64,000 bases of DNA from Micromonospora sp. LH3U1 (GTDB lineage: Bacteria > Actinomycetota > Actinomycetes > Mycobacteriales > Micromonosporaceae). Under the pieces are notes generated by a model. That model was not told the origin of the DNA and did not search any database. It worked only from the letters and a program-made list of their open reading frames with translations. The stretch spans positions 1,116,001 through 1,180,000 of the forward strand of contig NZ_CP116936.1 of NCBI RefSeq assembly GCF_028475105.1. The letters are read 5' to 3'. A program made the translations under genes and the position numbers. The first letter of the stretch is position 1; every line of letters starts with the position of its first letter. Below are positions 1 to 7,075 of this stretch, piece after piece.

Positions 1-420
1 GCGATCCTCGACACGTACGAGGCGGGCATGGCGTTGACCGGCACCGAGGTCAAGTCGCTACGGGCCGGGCGAGCGTCGCTGGTCGACGCGTTCGCTCAGG
101 AGCGCGACGGCGAGTTGTTCCTGCACTCCATGCACATCCCGGAATACACCCAGGGCACCTGGACCAACCACGAGCCCCGGCGTACGCGCAAGCTGCTGCT
201 CAATCGGGGCGAGATCGACCGGCTGCTCGGCAAGACCCGTGAGGGCGGTCTGACCATCGTTCCGTTGCAGGTCTACTTCTCCGACGGCTGGGCCAAGGTC
301 GAGATCGCCCTGGCCAAGGGCAAGAAGTCGTACGACAAGCGTCAGGACCTCGCCAAGCGGGACGCGGACCGGGAGATCGCCCGGGTGTCCGGTCGACGCG
401 GCAAGGGCATGGACGACTAA
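1..420 (+). CDS. smpB: SsrA-binding protein SmpB (5' end missing)
   Basis: SmpB binds the tRNA-like part of tmRNA and brings it to stalled ribosomes for trans-translation. The frame is open from the first base, so the start lies outside the window; about 139 C-terminal residues are present of a usual 155-160. Family signatures are DTYEAG followed by [11 protein letters not shown] near the left edge, IPEY in the middle, and the very basic tail [19 protein letters not shown] that folds as a helix in the decoding centre. The tmRNA gene begins about 105 bp downstream on the same strand, the usual smpB-ssrA order in actinobacteria. Confidence 0.97.
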   Translation, partial: AILDTYEAGMALTGTEVKSLRAGRASLVDAFAQERDGELFLHSMHIPEYTQGTWTNHEPRRTRKLLLNRGEIDRLLGKTREGGLTIVPLQVYFSDGWAKVEIALAKGKKSYDKRQDLAKRDADREIARVSGRRGKGMDD

Positions 421-525
421 GTCATCCCGTTTGTCCGGATCGGGCGCGTCAGCCCGGGGCTCGGGATGAAAGCTGTTGCGGCAGGCGTTAGTCTTGTCAG
501 TGCCGCCACATCAGCGGCCTGTCGA

Positions 526-901
526 GGGGGTGACTGGTTTCGACTTCGTACGCAGCGACAGGGGAAGCGAGCCGAGGAAGCCGACGTCGTCTCGAGAATC
601 GGTCGTCGGAAACTTATAAGCGCCAAGAACAATCGCGCTGACTTCGCTCTCGCCGCCTGAGGCGAGTAGCTAAGTCTGTCGGCCTGGGAACGCCTTCGTC
701 CCAGTAGCCGGCATCAGCTAGGAGGCTGGCCAATCGGACCCGGTCGCGGGGTCCGTGCGGCGAGATTAATCAGCGACTGGGCCCGTCACACCAACTTGCT
801 CGCGTGAGCGGTGGGGCCGAGTAGAGGCACAGCGAGCTGCGCTCGGAGAAGCCCTGACAAAACGGCGAAGGACCCGGGTTCGATTCCCGGCACCTCCACC
901 A
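526..901 (+). ncRNA. ssrA: tmRNA (transfer-messenger RNA)
   Basis: One-piece tmRNA of 376 nt. The 5' GGGGGTG at 526-532 pairs with CACCTCC at 891-897 (one G-U), followed by discriminator A898 and an encoded CCA at 899-901. The T arm with GGTTCGATTCC is at 878-887. The tag reading frame resumes at GCC 622-624 and reads AKNNRADFALAA, ending in TGA at 658-660; the ALAA end is the signal recognised by ClpXP-type proteases. It follows smpB directly and is closed by a strong terminator. Confidence 0.96.
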
Positions 902-906
902 CCTCG

Positions 907-944
907 AACGAAGCGCCCCGGCCCACCAGCCGGGGCGCTTCGTT
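907..944 (+). terminator. Intrinsic terminator of ssrA
   Basis: A perfect 16-bp inverted repeat (907-922 and 929-944) around the loop CCACCA begins six bases after the tmRNA 3' end. The tail (GTGTGC) is not a U-tract, as is common in high-GC actinobacteria. The rest of the 902-1143 gap shows no gene. Confidence 0.85.
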
Positions 945-1130
945 GTGTGCGGGGCCTCGTACCCGTACTCCCTCCCGCACCGGTCCTCCCGCGGCTGCCG
1001 AGCCGGGCGGGCCGACGGCCGAGGACGGCGGCTTCCCCTCGCCGCCGCAAGAGCCCTCGGTGGTCGCTGAGAGCCGCCTGCGGCACCTCATCGCCGGGTG
1101 CGCGGGACGCTGCTGGCGGTCTGGCTCGCC

Positions 1131-1136
1131 TACGCT
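1131..1136 (+). promoter_or_regulatory. Leaderless -10 box (TACGCT) for the 1144 gene
   Basis: TACGCT fits the actinobacterial -10 consensus TANNNT and lies exactly 7 nt upstream of the GTG at 1144. No Shine-Dalgarno sequence lies in between, so the transcript probably starts at the start codon. Confidence 0.55.
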
Positions 1137-1143
1137 GCCCCCT

Positions 1144-1815
1144 GTGAGCAACCAGGAGCTGCGCCTGTCGGTCGGCGCGTCACCCGGCCAGCGCGTCGTG
1201 GCGGTGCTGTTCGGCGTCTTCATCGCGACCGTTGGTGCGGCGTTCGTGGCGCTGCCCCTGATCGCCGGCGGGCTGCTGCGCGGGCTGACCGGCCCGGGTG
1301 ACTCGTTCCCCTCCTATGAGGAGGCTCGCGACCTGCCGCCAGGAATGCTGCCGCCGGAGCTACGGGACGGCTGGGGCCAGCCCGGCCCCGGTCCGTTCAT
1401 CGGGCTGTGCGGCCTGCCATTCGTCCTGCTCGGCGTCTACCTCGTGCTGCAGGTGCTCCGCACGGCCGCCTGGCTGGACGGAAGCCGGGCGCGGGTACGG
1501 GGTGCGTTGCGTACCCGCACCGTCGACCTCGCCACGGCCCGGATCGACGCCGGCGCGGTGTCGTATCGCGAGGCGGGGGACGACTCTCCGGCGCGTGGAC
1601 AGCGGGTGCCGATCATCATCGCGACCGACCAGGAGAGTGGGCGGCGGGTCACCATCCCGTTACGTGGCATTGGCCTGCACAGCCTGCCCCCGTCCGAGCT
1701 GCGGGCGCTGGCCGACGCGATCACCACAGGCCGACCGGTCGGCGGGCGGGACGGTGACGCGCACGCCGTCGCCGCCCAACTGCACCGCCTGGCGGAGCAC
1801 CCGCTGGGCATCTGA
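1144..1815 (+). CDS. Membrane protein of unknown function
   Basis: Product of 223 residues. Two hydrophobic segments are visible, roughly residues 17-42 and 80-103, with a Pro/Gly-rich acidic loop between them (PSYEEARDLPPGMLPPELRDGWG). The C-terminal 115 residues are soluble and beta-rich, perhaps a small PH-like domain on the inner face. GTG 1144 was chosen because a TANNNT box sits 7 nt upstream; the frame is open further upstream, but that stretch runs through the terminator and tmRNA. No family is recognised. Confidence 0.75.
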   Translation: MSNQELRLSVGASPGQRVVAVLFGVFIATVGAAFVALPLIAGGLLRGLTGPGDSFPSYEEARDLPPGMLPPELRDGWGQPGPGPFIGLCGLPFVLLGVYLVLQVLRTAAWLDGSRARVRGALRTRTVDLATARIDAGAVSYREAGDDSPARGQRVPIIIATDQESGRRVTIPLRGIGLHSLPPSELRALADAITTGRPVGGRDGDAHAVAAQLHRLAEHPLGI

Positions 1816-1947
1816 TCGGGCGGTCCAGTGGGGTCTGCGAGGCTATTGGGGCTATTGGGGCAGATGAGGCTGGTTCCGGCCCTGGACAGAGCGGGCGCGC
1901 AGGCTCACCATCGCGGTATGGGGTAGCAGCGCAGCGCGGGAGGTGCC

Positions 1948-2478
1948 ATGGTCGCCGGTCCGGTCCAGCAGCCGTCACTCGTCGTCCGGCCGAGCGCCGC
2001 GCACCCGCACCCGGCCAGGCTCCCCGCCGATCCGCAGTCCAGCGAGCCGCGTTCCATCGGGCTGCCCGGTGAGCCGCACCCCGCCGGGCTCGCGGGTGAC
2101 GTGCACGCGCTCGGTCGGGCCGTTGCCGTCGACAGCGCCGAGCCGCGCTGGCGCGAAGGGGTCCTGCTCCGGCTGCGTCCCGTGGGGCGTGGCTTCGCGG
2201 AGCACGTCCAGGTCACCGAAGGCCCCGCCGGCCTCTACCGGGAGCTGCTCACCCAGTCGCCGCGGCTGGACCACGGCGTGCGGCTGTTGACCCGGGAGCA
2301 CGCGGCGATCGTCGCCGCGATCCTGGCGGTTCAGCAGATCGCCGAGCAGCCCGAGGCGCACCCCGACGAGGTGCGGCATCGGGCCCGACACCTGCTGCGG
2401 AGGTTGGCCCGGCATCGGCGGCGCGGCGCCGACCTGCTCTGGGAGGCGTACCAGACGGATCTGGGTGGCGAGACCTGA
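1948..2478 (+). CDS. Hypothetical protein, basic helical C-terminus
   Basis: Product of 176 residues, start ATG preceded by GGGAGG with 4-nt spacing. Residues 1-60 are rich in Pro, Ala and His and probably disordered. The rest looks folded, ending in an Arg-rich helical segment (HRARHLLRRLARHRRRGADLLWEAYQTD) that could contact nucleic acid or an acidic partner. No family is recognised. A long frame on the opposite strand covers the same bases, but this strand has the ribosome-binding site and better protein-like composition. Confidence 0.6.
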   Translation: MVAGPVQQPSLVVRPSAAHPHPARLPADPQSSEPRSIGLPGEPHPAGLAGDVHALGRAVAVDSAEPRWREGVLLRLRPVGRGFAEHVQVTEGPAGLYRELLTQSPRLDHGVRLLTREHAAIVAAILAVQQIAEQPEAHPDEVRHRARHLLRRLARHRRRGADLLWEAYQTDLGGET

Positions 2479-2523
2479 GCCCAGGCCGGGAACCGGGGGG
2501 TCGGCGGCCACGTCGAACCGTGC

Positions 2524-3477
2524 ATGCGTCGACCGGCCCTGCTGCTCGTACTTCCGTTGCTGTTCGCGGCGGGCTGCGCCCCGACCCGTGCCGATCCGGC
2601 CGGCGGGCCGAGCGACCCGACCCACCGCGCGGAGGAGTTCGACCAGCGGGCCACCCAGGTGGCCGAGGCGTGGCGGCCCGGCCCCGACTGGCGCACGGGG
2701 TATGTCCCCCTGGAGGGGCCGACCGTGTTCACCGGTGACCCACGCTTCACTGCGGACACCGAGGCGGCCTTCCGGGCCGGGTGGTACCGCGAGCAGGTCG
2801 GGATCTCGCCCATGCGGGTCATGGGTGAGATCCGCTTCCCGGACGGCCGGCTGACGCTGCCGTTGGTCAGCGCCGCCGAGGCGTACCGGCAGCTCCACCA
2901 GGGTGACCCGCTGCCCTGCCCGGGACGGCCGAAGCGGCCCGGCCTGCCGACCCCCGGCGGCCCCAGCGTCGAACCAGGGCCGGATGGCTGGGCCACCAGC
3001 ACAACGCAGACCGCCTGCCTTCCGCTCACCGTCACCGGAGTCACGTTCGACACCGTGCCGGTCCGTACGAGCCGAGGTGAGGCGCAGGTCCCGGCCTGGC
3101 TGTTCACCATCAAGGAGCTGGCCACCCCGGTGGTCCGGCTCGCCGTCGCGCCGACGGCGGTCGCGCCGGTCCCCGAACCCACCGCGCCGGCCCGGCCGCT
3201 GCCGGACGGTCTGGTGGCCGCCCAGGACCTCGCGGCGGTCGACGGTGCCCGGTTGACCGTGCGGCTCGGCGTCGGTGCCTGCGACACCGGAATCACGCCG
3301 CTGGTGTGGGAAGGGCCGGACGTCGTTGTGGTCGGTGGCAGCGTCACCCGGGCTACCGGCGCCTGCATCGACTTGCTCAAGCTGGAGCCGGCCACCGTCA
3401 CCCTCAGGGCACCACTGGGTGCCCGGCCGGTGCTCGATGTCTCCACCGGTGCCCCACTGTCGATCGCCCCGCGCTGA
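2524..3477 (+). CDS. Secreted lipoprotein, unknown function
   Basis: Product of 317 residues with a typical lipoprotein signal: MRRP, hydrophobic core LLLVLPLLFA, then lipobox FAAGC with lipidated Cys19. The mature part is about 300 residues without further membrane segments, with a Pro/Gly-rich hinge (PGRPKRPGLPTPGGP) and a few cysteines that could form disulfides. It is expected on the outer face of the cytoplasmic membrane. It lies 45 bp after the preceding same-strand gene and could be co-transcribed. No ribosome-binding site is obvious. The family is not recognised. Confidence 0.75.
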   Translation: MRRPALLLVLPLLFAAGCAPTRADPAGGPSDPTHRAEEFDQRATQVAEAWRPGPDWRTGYVPLEGPTVFTGDPRFTADTEAAFRAGWYREQVGISPMRVMGEIRFPDGRLTLPLVSAAEAYRQLHQGDPLPCPGRPKRPGLPTPGGPSVEPGPDGWATSTTQTACLPLTVTGVTFDTVPVRTSRGEAQVPAWLFTIKELATPVVRLAVAPTAVAPVPEPTAPARPLPDGLVAAQDLAAVDGARLTVRLGVGACDTGITPLVWEGPDVVVVGGSVTRATGACIDLLKLEPATVTLRAPLGARPVLDVSTGAPLSIAPR

Positions 3478-3487
3478 CGGGGTCGGC

Positions 3488-5083
3488 TCAGAGGATGCTG
3501 GGAACGTCCGTGCTGATCGGCACCGGCAGCACGGTGGGCCGGTCGGCGCGCAGCCCGGTGGCGAGTGCCGCACCGAGCTGGTCGGGGGTTTCCACCACCT
3601 CGGTGGCGCAGCCGTAGCCGGCCGCGATCGCGATGATGTCCAGACCCGGCAGGTCCAGGCCGGGCACCCCGGGAGTTTCCTTCAGCTCGGCGAACGCCTT
3701 GAGGATCGCGTACTGCTGATTGACCGGGACGACGACCACCACCGGCAGTGACAGGCGCGCGGCGGTCCACAGCGCCTGCACCGAGTAGTGGAACGAGCCG
3801 TCGCCGACCACCGCCACCACCGGACGGCCACGACCGCTGTCCCGCTCGGCGAGTGCCATCCCGATCGCGGCCGGCAGGCCGTAGCCGAGACCGCCGCTGG
3901 CCATCGTGAAGTACGACGCCGGGCGGTTGATCCGCAGCTGCCGACGCAGCGCGGACAGATTGGACGGTGACTCCTGGACCAGCACGCCGTCCGCCGGCCA
4001 GTGCGCGGCCAGCGCGGCGAACAGGGCGTCGGCGCTCAGTGGGTTGGTGACCTCCGGCGGTGCCGGTGCGTCCCGGTGCGCGGGCGGCGGCCGGTCGGCC
4101 GGTGGCACCCGCTCGACCAGCGCGGTCAGGGTCAGCCCGGGATCGCCCAGCAGGCTGTCCCCGACCGGGGCGCGCGCGGCCTCGTCGGGGTCGTCCGTGA
4201 CGTGCAGCAGCCGGGTGCCGTCGGGTAGATGCTCGCCCGGTACGTACGGGTAGTAGCGGAACACCGGGGCACCGATGACCAGCACCGTGTCATGTCCACG
4301 CAGTGCCTCGGCCAGCGGACCGATGGCGTACGGCAGCACGCCGCGAAAGTGCGGGTGGTCCTCCGGGAACACGGCCCGCTCGGTTGCGGGGGCCGCCCAG
4401 ACCGGCGCGGCCAACCGCTCGGCCAACGCGACCGCGCTCGGCCAACTGCCGGAGCGGTCCACCCCCGGCCCGTACACCAGGACGGGGTTGTGGCTGCCGG
4501 CCAGGACCCGGGCGAACTCGTCCAGCCGCTGCGGGTCCGGTGCGAACCGGGTGGCCACCGAACGCGGCGCGGGCGGCGGGTCGGCCGGCTGGGCCCAGTC
4601 GTCCATCGGCAGGGAGAGGAAGACCGGCCCGGCCGGTGGCTGCACCGCCGTCGCGTACGCCCGCAGCACCGCCCCGGGGATGTCCTGCGCCCTGGTCGGC
4701 TCGTAGGCCCACTTGACGTACGGCTGAGGAAGCTCGGTGGGCCGGCGGCTGGCCAGCCGCGGTTCGAGCAGCAGCATCTCGCGGGTCTGCTGGCCGGCGG
4801 TGACGATCAGCGGGGTCTTGTTGTGCCAGGCGGTGACCAGGTTGCCCATACCGTTGCCGGTGCCCGGGGCGGTGTGCAGGTTGACGTGGGCCGCAGTGCC
4901 GCTGGCCTGCGCGTAGCCGTCAGCCATCGCGACCGCCGTCGCCTCCTGCAGCGCGTGGACGTAGTGGAAGTCGGCGGGGAAGTCCTGCAGGAACGGCTCC
5001 TCGGTGGAGCCGGGGTTGCCGAAGACGGTGGTCATGCCGAGGGTGCGGAGCACGTCGTACGTCGCGTCCCGGACCGTTGCCAT
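3488..5083 (-). CDS. mdlC: Benzoylformate decarboxylase-like ThDP enzyme
   Basis: Thiamin-diphosphate enzyme of 531 residues in the three-domain Pyr/central/PP layout, expected to decarboxylate 2-keto acids such as benzoylformate (mandelate pathway). ATG 5083 is preferred over GTG 5089 because GGAGG lies 9 nt upstream. With this start Ser26 (NPGSTE), cofactor-activating Glu47 (ALQEAT) and His70 (NLHTAP) fall at the positions I recall for the Pseudomonas putida enzyme. The ThDP/Mg motif GDG...N is near the C-terminus (VVGDGSFHYSVQALW). The segment GAPVFRYYPYVPG carries Tyr where that enzyme has catalytic His281. Substrate is therefore uncertain, and no other mandelate gene is nearby. Confidence 0.82.
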   Translation of the reverse strand: MATVRDATYDVLRTLGMTTVFGNPGSTEEPFLQDFPADFHYVHALQEATAVAMADGYAQASGTAAHVNLHTAPGTGNGMGNLVTAWHNKTPLIVTAGQQTREMLLLEPRLASRRPTELPQPYVKWAYEPTRAQDIPGAVLRAYATAVQPPAGPVFLSLPMDDWAQPADPPPAPRSVATRFAPDPQRLDEFARVLAGSHNPVLVYGPGVDRSGSWPSAVALAERLAAPVWAAPATERAVFPEDHPHFRGVLPYAIGPLAEALRGHDTVLVIGAPVFRYYPYVPGEHLPDGTRLLHVTDDPDEAARAPVGDSLLGDPGLTLTALVERVPPADRPPPAHRDAPAPPEVTNPLSADALFAALAAHWPADGVLVQESPSNLSALRRQLRINRPASYFTMASGGLGYGLPAAIGMALAERDSGRGRPVVAVVGDGSFHYSVQALWTAARLSLPVVVVVPVNQQYAILKAFAELKETPGVPGLDLPGLDIIAIAAGYGCATEVVETPDQLGAALATGLRADRPTVLPVPISTDVPSIL

Positions 5084-5192
5084 CGCCACCCGCCTCCGTG
5101 TCGCGGGCAGGGACGACCGCGGTCGCCCTCCCGATCAGCCGAATCTATCGGGATGTGACGGACCTTTCGGGCGTTTCCCAGCCGTCGGTGGC

Positions 5193-5260
5193 CCGGACCG
5201 TCGGGCGGACAAAGCCCCGGACCGTCGGGCGGACAAAGCCCCGGACCGTCGGGCGGACAG
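5193..5260. repeat. 24-bp tandem repeat, about 2.8 copies
   Basis: The unit CCGGACCGTCGGGCGGACAA plus AGCC begins at 5193, 5217 and 5241, the third copy being incomplete. It fills the gap between mtnP and mdlC. It is likely slippage-prone spacer DNA. There is no spacer diversity, so it is not a CRISPR array. Confidence 0.85.
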
Positions 5261-5273
5261 AACCCGGATCAGC

Positions 5274-6074
5274 TCACGGCAGCGGGAAGGGCAGAGTGAT
5301 GCCGTCCAGCGCCTGGCCGCACACGCAGTCCCGCGCGGCAGGGAGCGCCGCCAGCGCATCCAGCAGGACGCCCCGCAGTCGATCGGTGTTGGCCGCGAAG
5401 ACCCGGAACACCTCGTCCTGGGTCACCGAGTCGCCAACCTGCACCCCGGCGTCCAGGTCGGTGATCAACGCGATCGAGGAGTAGCAGAGGGCCAACTCCC
5501 GGGCGAGCACCGCCTCCGGGTGACCAGTCATATTGACGACAGTGCCGCCGATCGAGGCATACCAGCGGGACTCGGCCCGAGTGGAGAACCGTGGGCCCTC
5601 GACCACCACCACCGTCCCGCCGTCCACGGCCGTGACGTCCCGACCAGCCGCTGCCGCGAGCAGGGCCCGCCGGCCGTTCGGGCAGTACGGGTCGGCGAAC
5701 GGCACGTGCACGGCGCCCTCGTCGTAGTAGGTCTGCGCCCGGCCGCTGGTCCGGTCGATCAGCTGGTCCGGCACCACGAACGTGCCCGGGCCCAGCTCCG
5801 GGCGGAGCCCACCGACCGCGCACGGTGCCAGCACCTGGCGTACGCCGAGGGAGCGCAGCGCCCACAGGTTGGCCCGGTAGGGGATCAGGTGTGGCGGATA
5901 CCGGTGATCCCGGCCGTGCCGGGGCAGGAACGCGACCCGCCGCCCGGCCACCTCGGCGATGGTCACCGCGTCCGACGGCAGCCCGTACGGGGTTTCCAGC
6001 TCATGGGTGGTGCCGTCGAGGAGGGCGTACAGGCCCGACCCACCGATCACCGCGATGTCCGCCGTCGGTGCCAT
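5274..6074 (-). CDS. mtnP: S-methyl-5'-thioadenosine phosphorylase
   Basis: Product of 266 residues in the MTAP/PNP family. It splits 5'-methylthioadenosine from polyamine or SAM metabolism into adenine and methylthioribose-1-phosphate. Visible signatures: IGGSGLY at the N-terminus (phosphate loop), PRHGRDHRYPPH, GTFVVPDQLIDRT, and NMTGHPEAVLARE. The base-contacting segment reads TDLDAG; the two Asp residues correspond to those in MTAPs that select 6-aminopurines, arguing against inosine-type specificity. ATG is preceded by GGAGGG. It lies upstream of mdlC on the same strand across a 190-bp repeat-containing gap. Confidence 0.9.
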   Translation of the reverse strand: MAPTADIAVIGGSGLYALLDGTTHELETPYGLPSDAVTIAEVAGRRVAFLPRHGRDHRYPPHLIPYRANLWALRSLGVRQVLAPCAVGGLRPELGPGTFVVPDQLIDRTSGRAQTYYDEGAVHVPFADPYCPNGRRALLAAAAGRDVTAVDGGTVVVVEGPRFSTRAESRWYASIGGTVVNMTGHPEAVLARELALCYSSIALITDLDAGVQVGDSVTQDEVFRVFAANTDRLRGVLLDALAALPAARDCVCGQALDGITLPFPLP

Positions 6075-6140
6075 CGACCCTCCGTCTTAACTGTCTGATC
6101 ACCCGCCGGTCAGACCTTAGCCAGCACCCAGGACGCAGGC

Positions 6141-6146
6141 TATGGT
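6141..6146 (+). promoter_or_regulatory. Leaderless -10 box (TATGGT) upstream of yqgE
   Basis: TATGGT is followed by exactly 7 nt and then ATG 6154, the spacing seen at other leaderless starts in this window. It probably drives a transcript that reads through to yqgE. Confidence 0.45.
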
Positions 6147-6153
6147 GCCAGGC

Positions 6154-6234
6154 ATGGCGTTGACAGCTCGGTTGATCCCGGCACACCGGGCGGATCCGGT
6201 AGATGACCGATCCCCGGCGCGGGCTCACGGTTGA
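6154..6234 (+). CDS. Possible 26-residue leaderless peptide before yqgE
   Basis: Short frame starting ATG GCG TTG ACA and ending in TGA at 6232-6234, encoding a basic 26-residue peptide (MALTARLIPAHRADPVDD and a short tail). The only support is the perfectly placed TATGGT box 7 nt upstream. It may be a leader peptide or just mark a transcription start in the mtnP-yqgE divergent gap. No homologous peptide is known to me. Confidence 0.3.
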   Translation: MALTARLIPAHRADPVDDRSPARAHG

Positions 6235-6282
6235 CGGGTGTGTGGGATGCAGGGAGAGGGCCAGGCGATCGGCGGACGAGCG

Positions 6283-6837
6283 ATGGAGGCGATGACCGGG
6301 CGGCTGCTGGTCGCGACTCCGGCGCTCAAGGACCCGAACTTCGACCGTACGGTGGTGCTGCTGGTCGCTCACGAACCGGGCGGCGCGCTCGGCGTGGTGC
6401 TGAACCGGGCCACCGAGGTGCCGGTGGCCGAGGTGCTCGGCGACTGGAGTGACCTGGCCCGCCACCCGGCGGTGCTCTTCGAGGGCGGCCCGGTGCAGCC
6501 CGACTCGGCCATCTGCCTGGCCCGCATGCGGCACCCGATGCGCCGGTTGAAGGGCTTCCACCAGGTCTCCGGAGCGGTCGGCACGATCGACCTCTCCGTC
6601 GACCCGGAGCGGCTGCGGGAGAGCATCGGCGGCATCCGGGTCTTCGCCGGCTACTCCGGCTGGGGCAGCGGCCAGTTGGAGCAGGAGATCGCCGACGGCT
6701 CCTGGTTCGTGCTGGACGGGCTGCCCGGTGACGCCTTCGTCGAACGGCCCGACGACCTGTGGCCGATGGTGCTGCGTCGGCAGGGCGGGATGATGGCCGC
6801 CGTCGCCCACTTCCCGCCGGACGTGGCGCTCAACTGA
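6283..6837 (+). CDS. yqgE: YqgE/AlgH family protein (DUF179)
   Basis: Product of about 184 residues. Family hallmarks are GRLLVATPALKDPNFDRTVVLL at the start, GVVLNRATEVPVAEVL, and GGPVQPDSAICLAR, with FAGYSGWGSGQLEQEI later. The biochemical role of the family is unknown; the fold is alpha/beta and cytosolic. The start is uncertain: GTG 6238, ATG 6247 and ATG 6292 are in frame. ATG 6283 was chosen for a GGCGGA box 6 nt upstream and for a length close to the usual 185-200 residues. Confidence 0.88.
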   Translation: MEAMTGRLLVATPALKDPNFDRTVVLLVAHEPGGALGVVLNRATEVPVAEVLGDWSDLARHPAVLFEGGPVQPDSAICLARMRHPMRRLKGFHQVSGAVGTIDLSVDPERLRESIGGIRVFAGYSGWGSGQLEQEIADGSWFVLDGLPGDAFVERPDDLWPMVLRRQGGMMAAVAHFPPDVALN

Positions 6838-6930
6838 CCTGGCTCGGCGGGGGACCCCGCGAGATGACCATGCCGGCCGGTCTGTGTATAGTTTCCCAGT
6901 GCCCGGGAGACCGGGGACAACAGCAAGCAA

Positions 6931-7003
6931 GGGGCCGTGGCGCAGCTGGTAGCGCACCACACTGGCAGTGTGGGGGTCAGGGGTTCGAGTCCCCTCGGCT
7001 CCA
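6931..7003 (+). tRNA. tRNA-Ala (anticodon GGC)
   Basis: 73 nt. Acceptor GGGGCCG 6931-6937 pairs with CGGCTCC 6996-7002 (one G-U), discriminator A7003. D stem GCGC/GCGC, anticodon stem CCACA/TGTGG with loop CTGGCAG and anticodon GGC at 6964-6966, T arm with GGGTTCGAGTCCC. CCA is not encoded. It reads GCC codons, heavily used in this genome. Confidence 0.96.
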
Positions 7004-7022
7004 CCCTTGTGTAACGCAGGTA

Positions 7023-7055
7023 AGCGGCCCGGTTGATGATCTCAACCGGGCCGCT
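7023..7055 (+). terminator. Terminator of tRNA-Ala, probably bidirectional
   Basis: Perfect 14-bp inverted repeat (7023-7036 and 7042-7055) around TGATC, 20 bp after the tRNA and 20 bp from the end of the convergent cellulase gene. It could serve both. Confidence 0.8.
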
Positions 7056-7075
7056 GCTTGTCGTTCCCTGTTTCG

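Noticed and set aside
1975..3770. Two long minus-strand frames (1975-3573 and 2331-3770)
   Set aside because: They mirror the plus-strand genes at 1948 and 2524, have extreme Arg/Gly/Pro composition, no ribosome-binding site and no domain; the plus-strand lipoprotein has a clear signal and lipobox.
5193..5260. CRISPR array
   Set aside because: Direct tandem units without spacers; no cas genes. No other array was seen in the window.
4229..6098. Plus-strand frames opposite mdlC and mtnP (4229-5158, 5004-6098)
   Set aside because: Antisense shadows of two well-conserved enzymes; they even include the 24-bp repeat as a low-complexity peptide.
6651..7004. Minus-strand frame beginning MEPRGLEPLTPTLP
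   Set aside because: It runs antisense across the tRNA-Ala gene, a well-known artefact.
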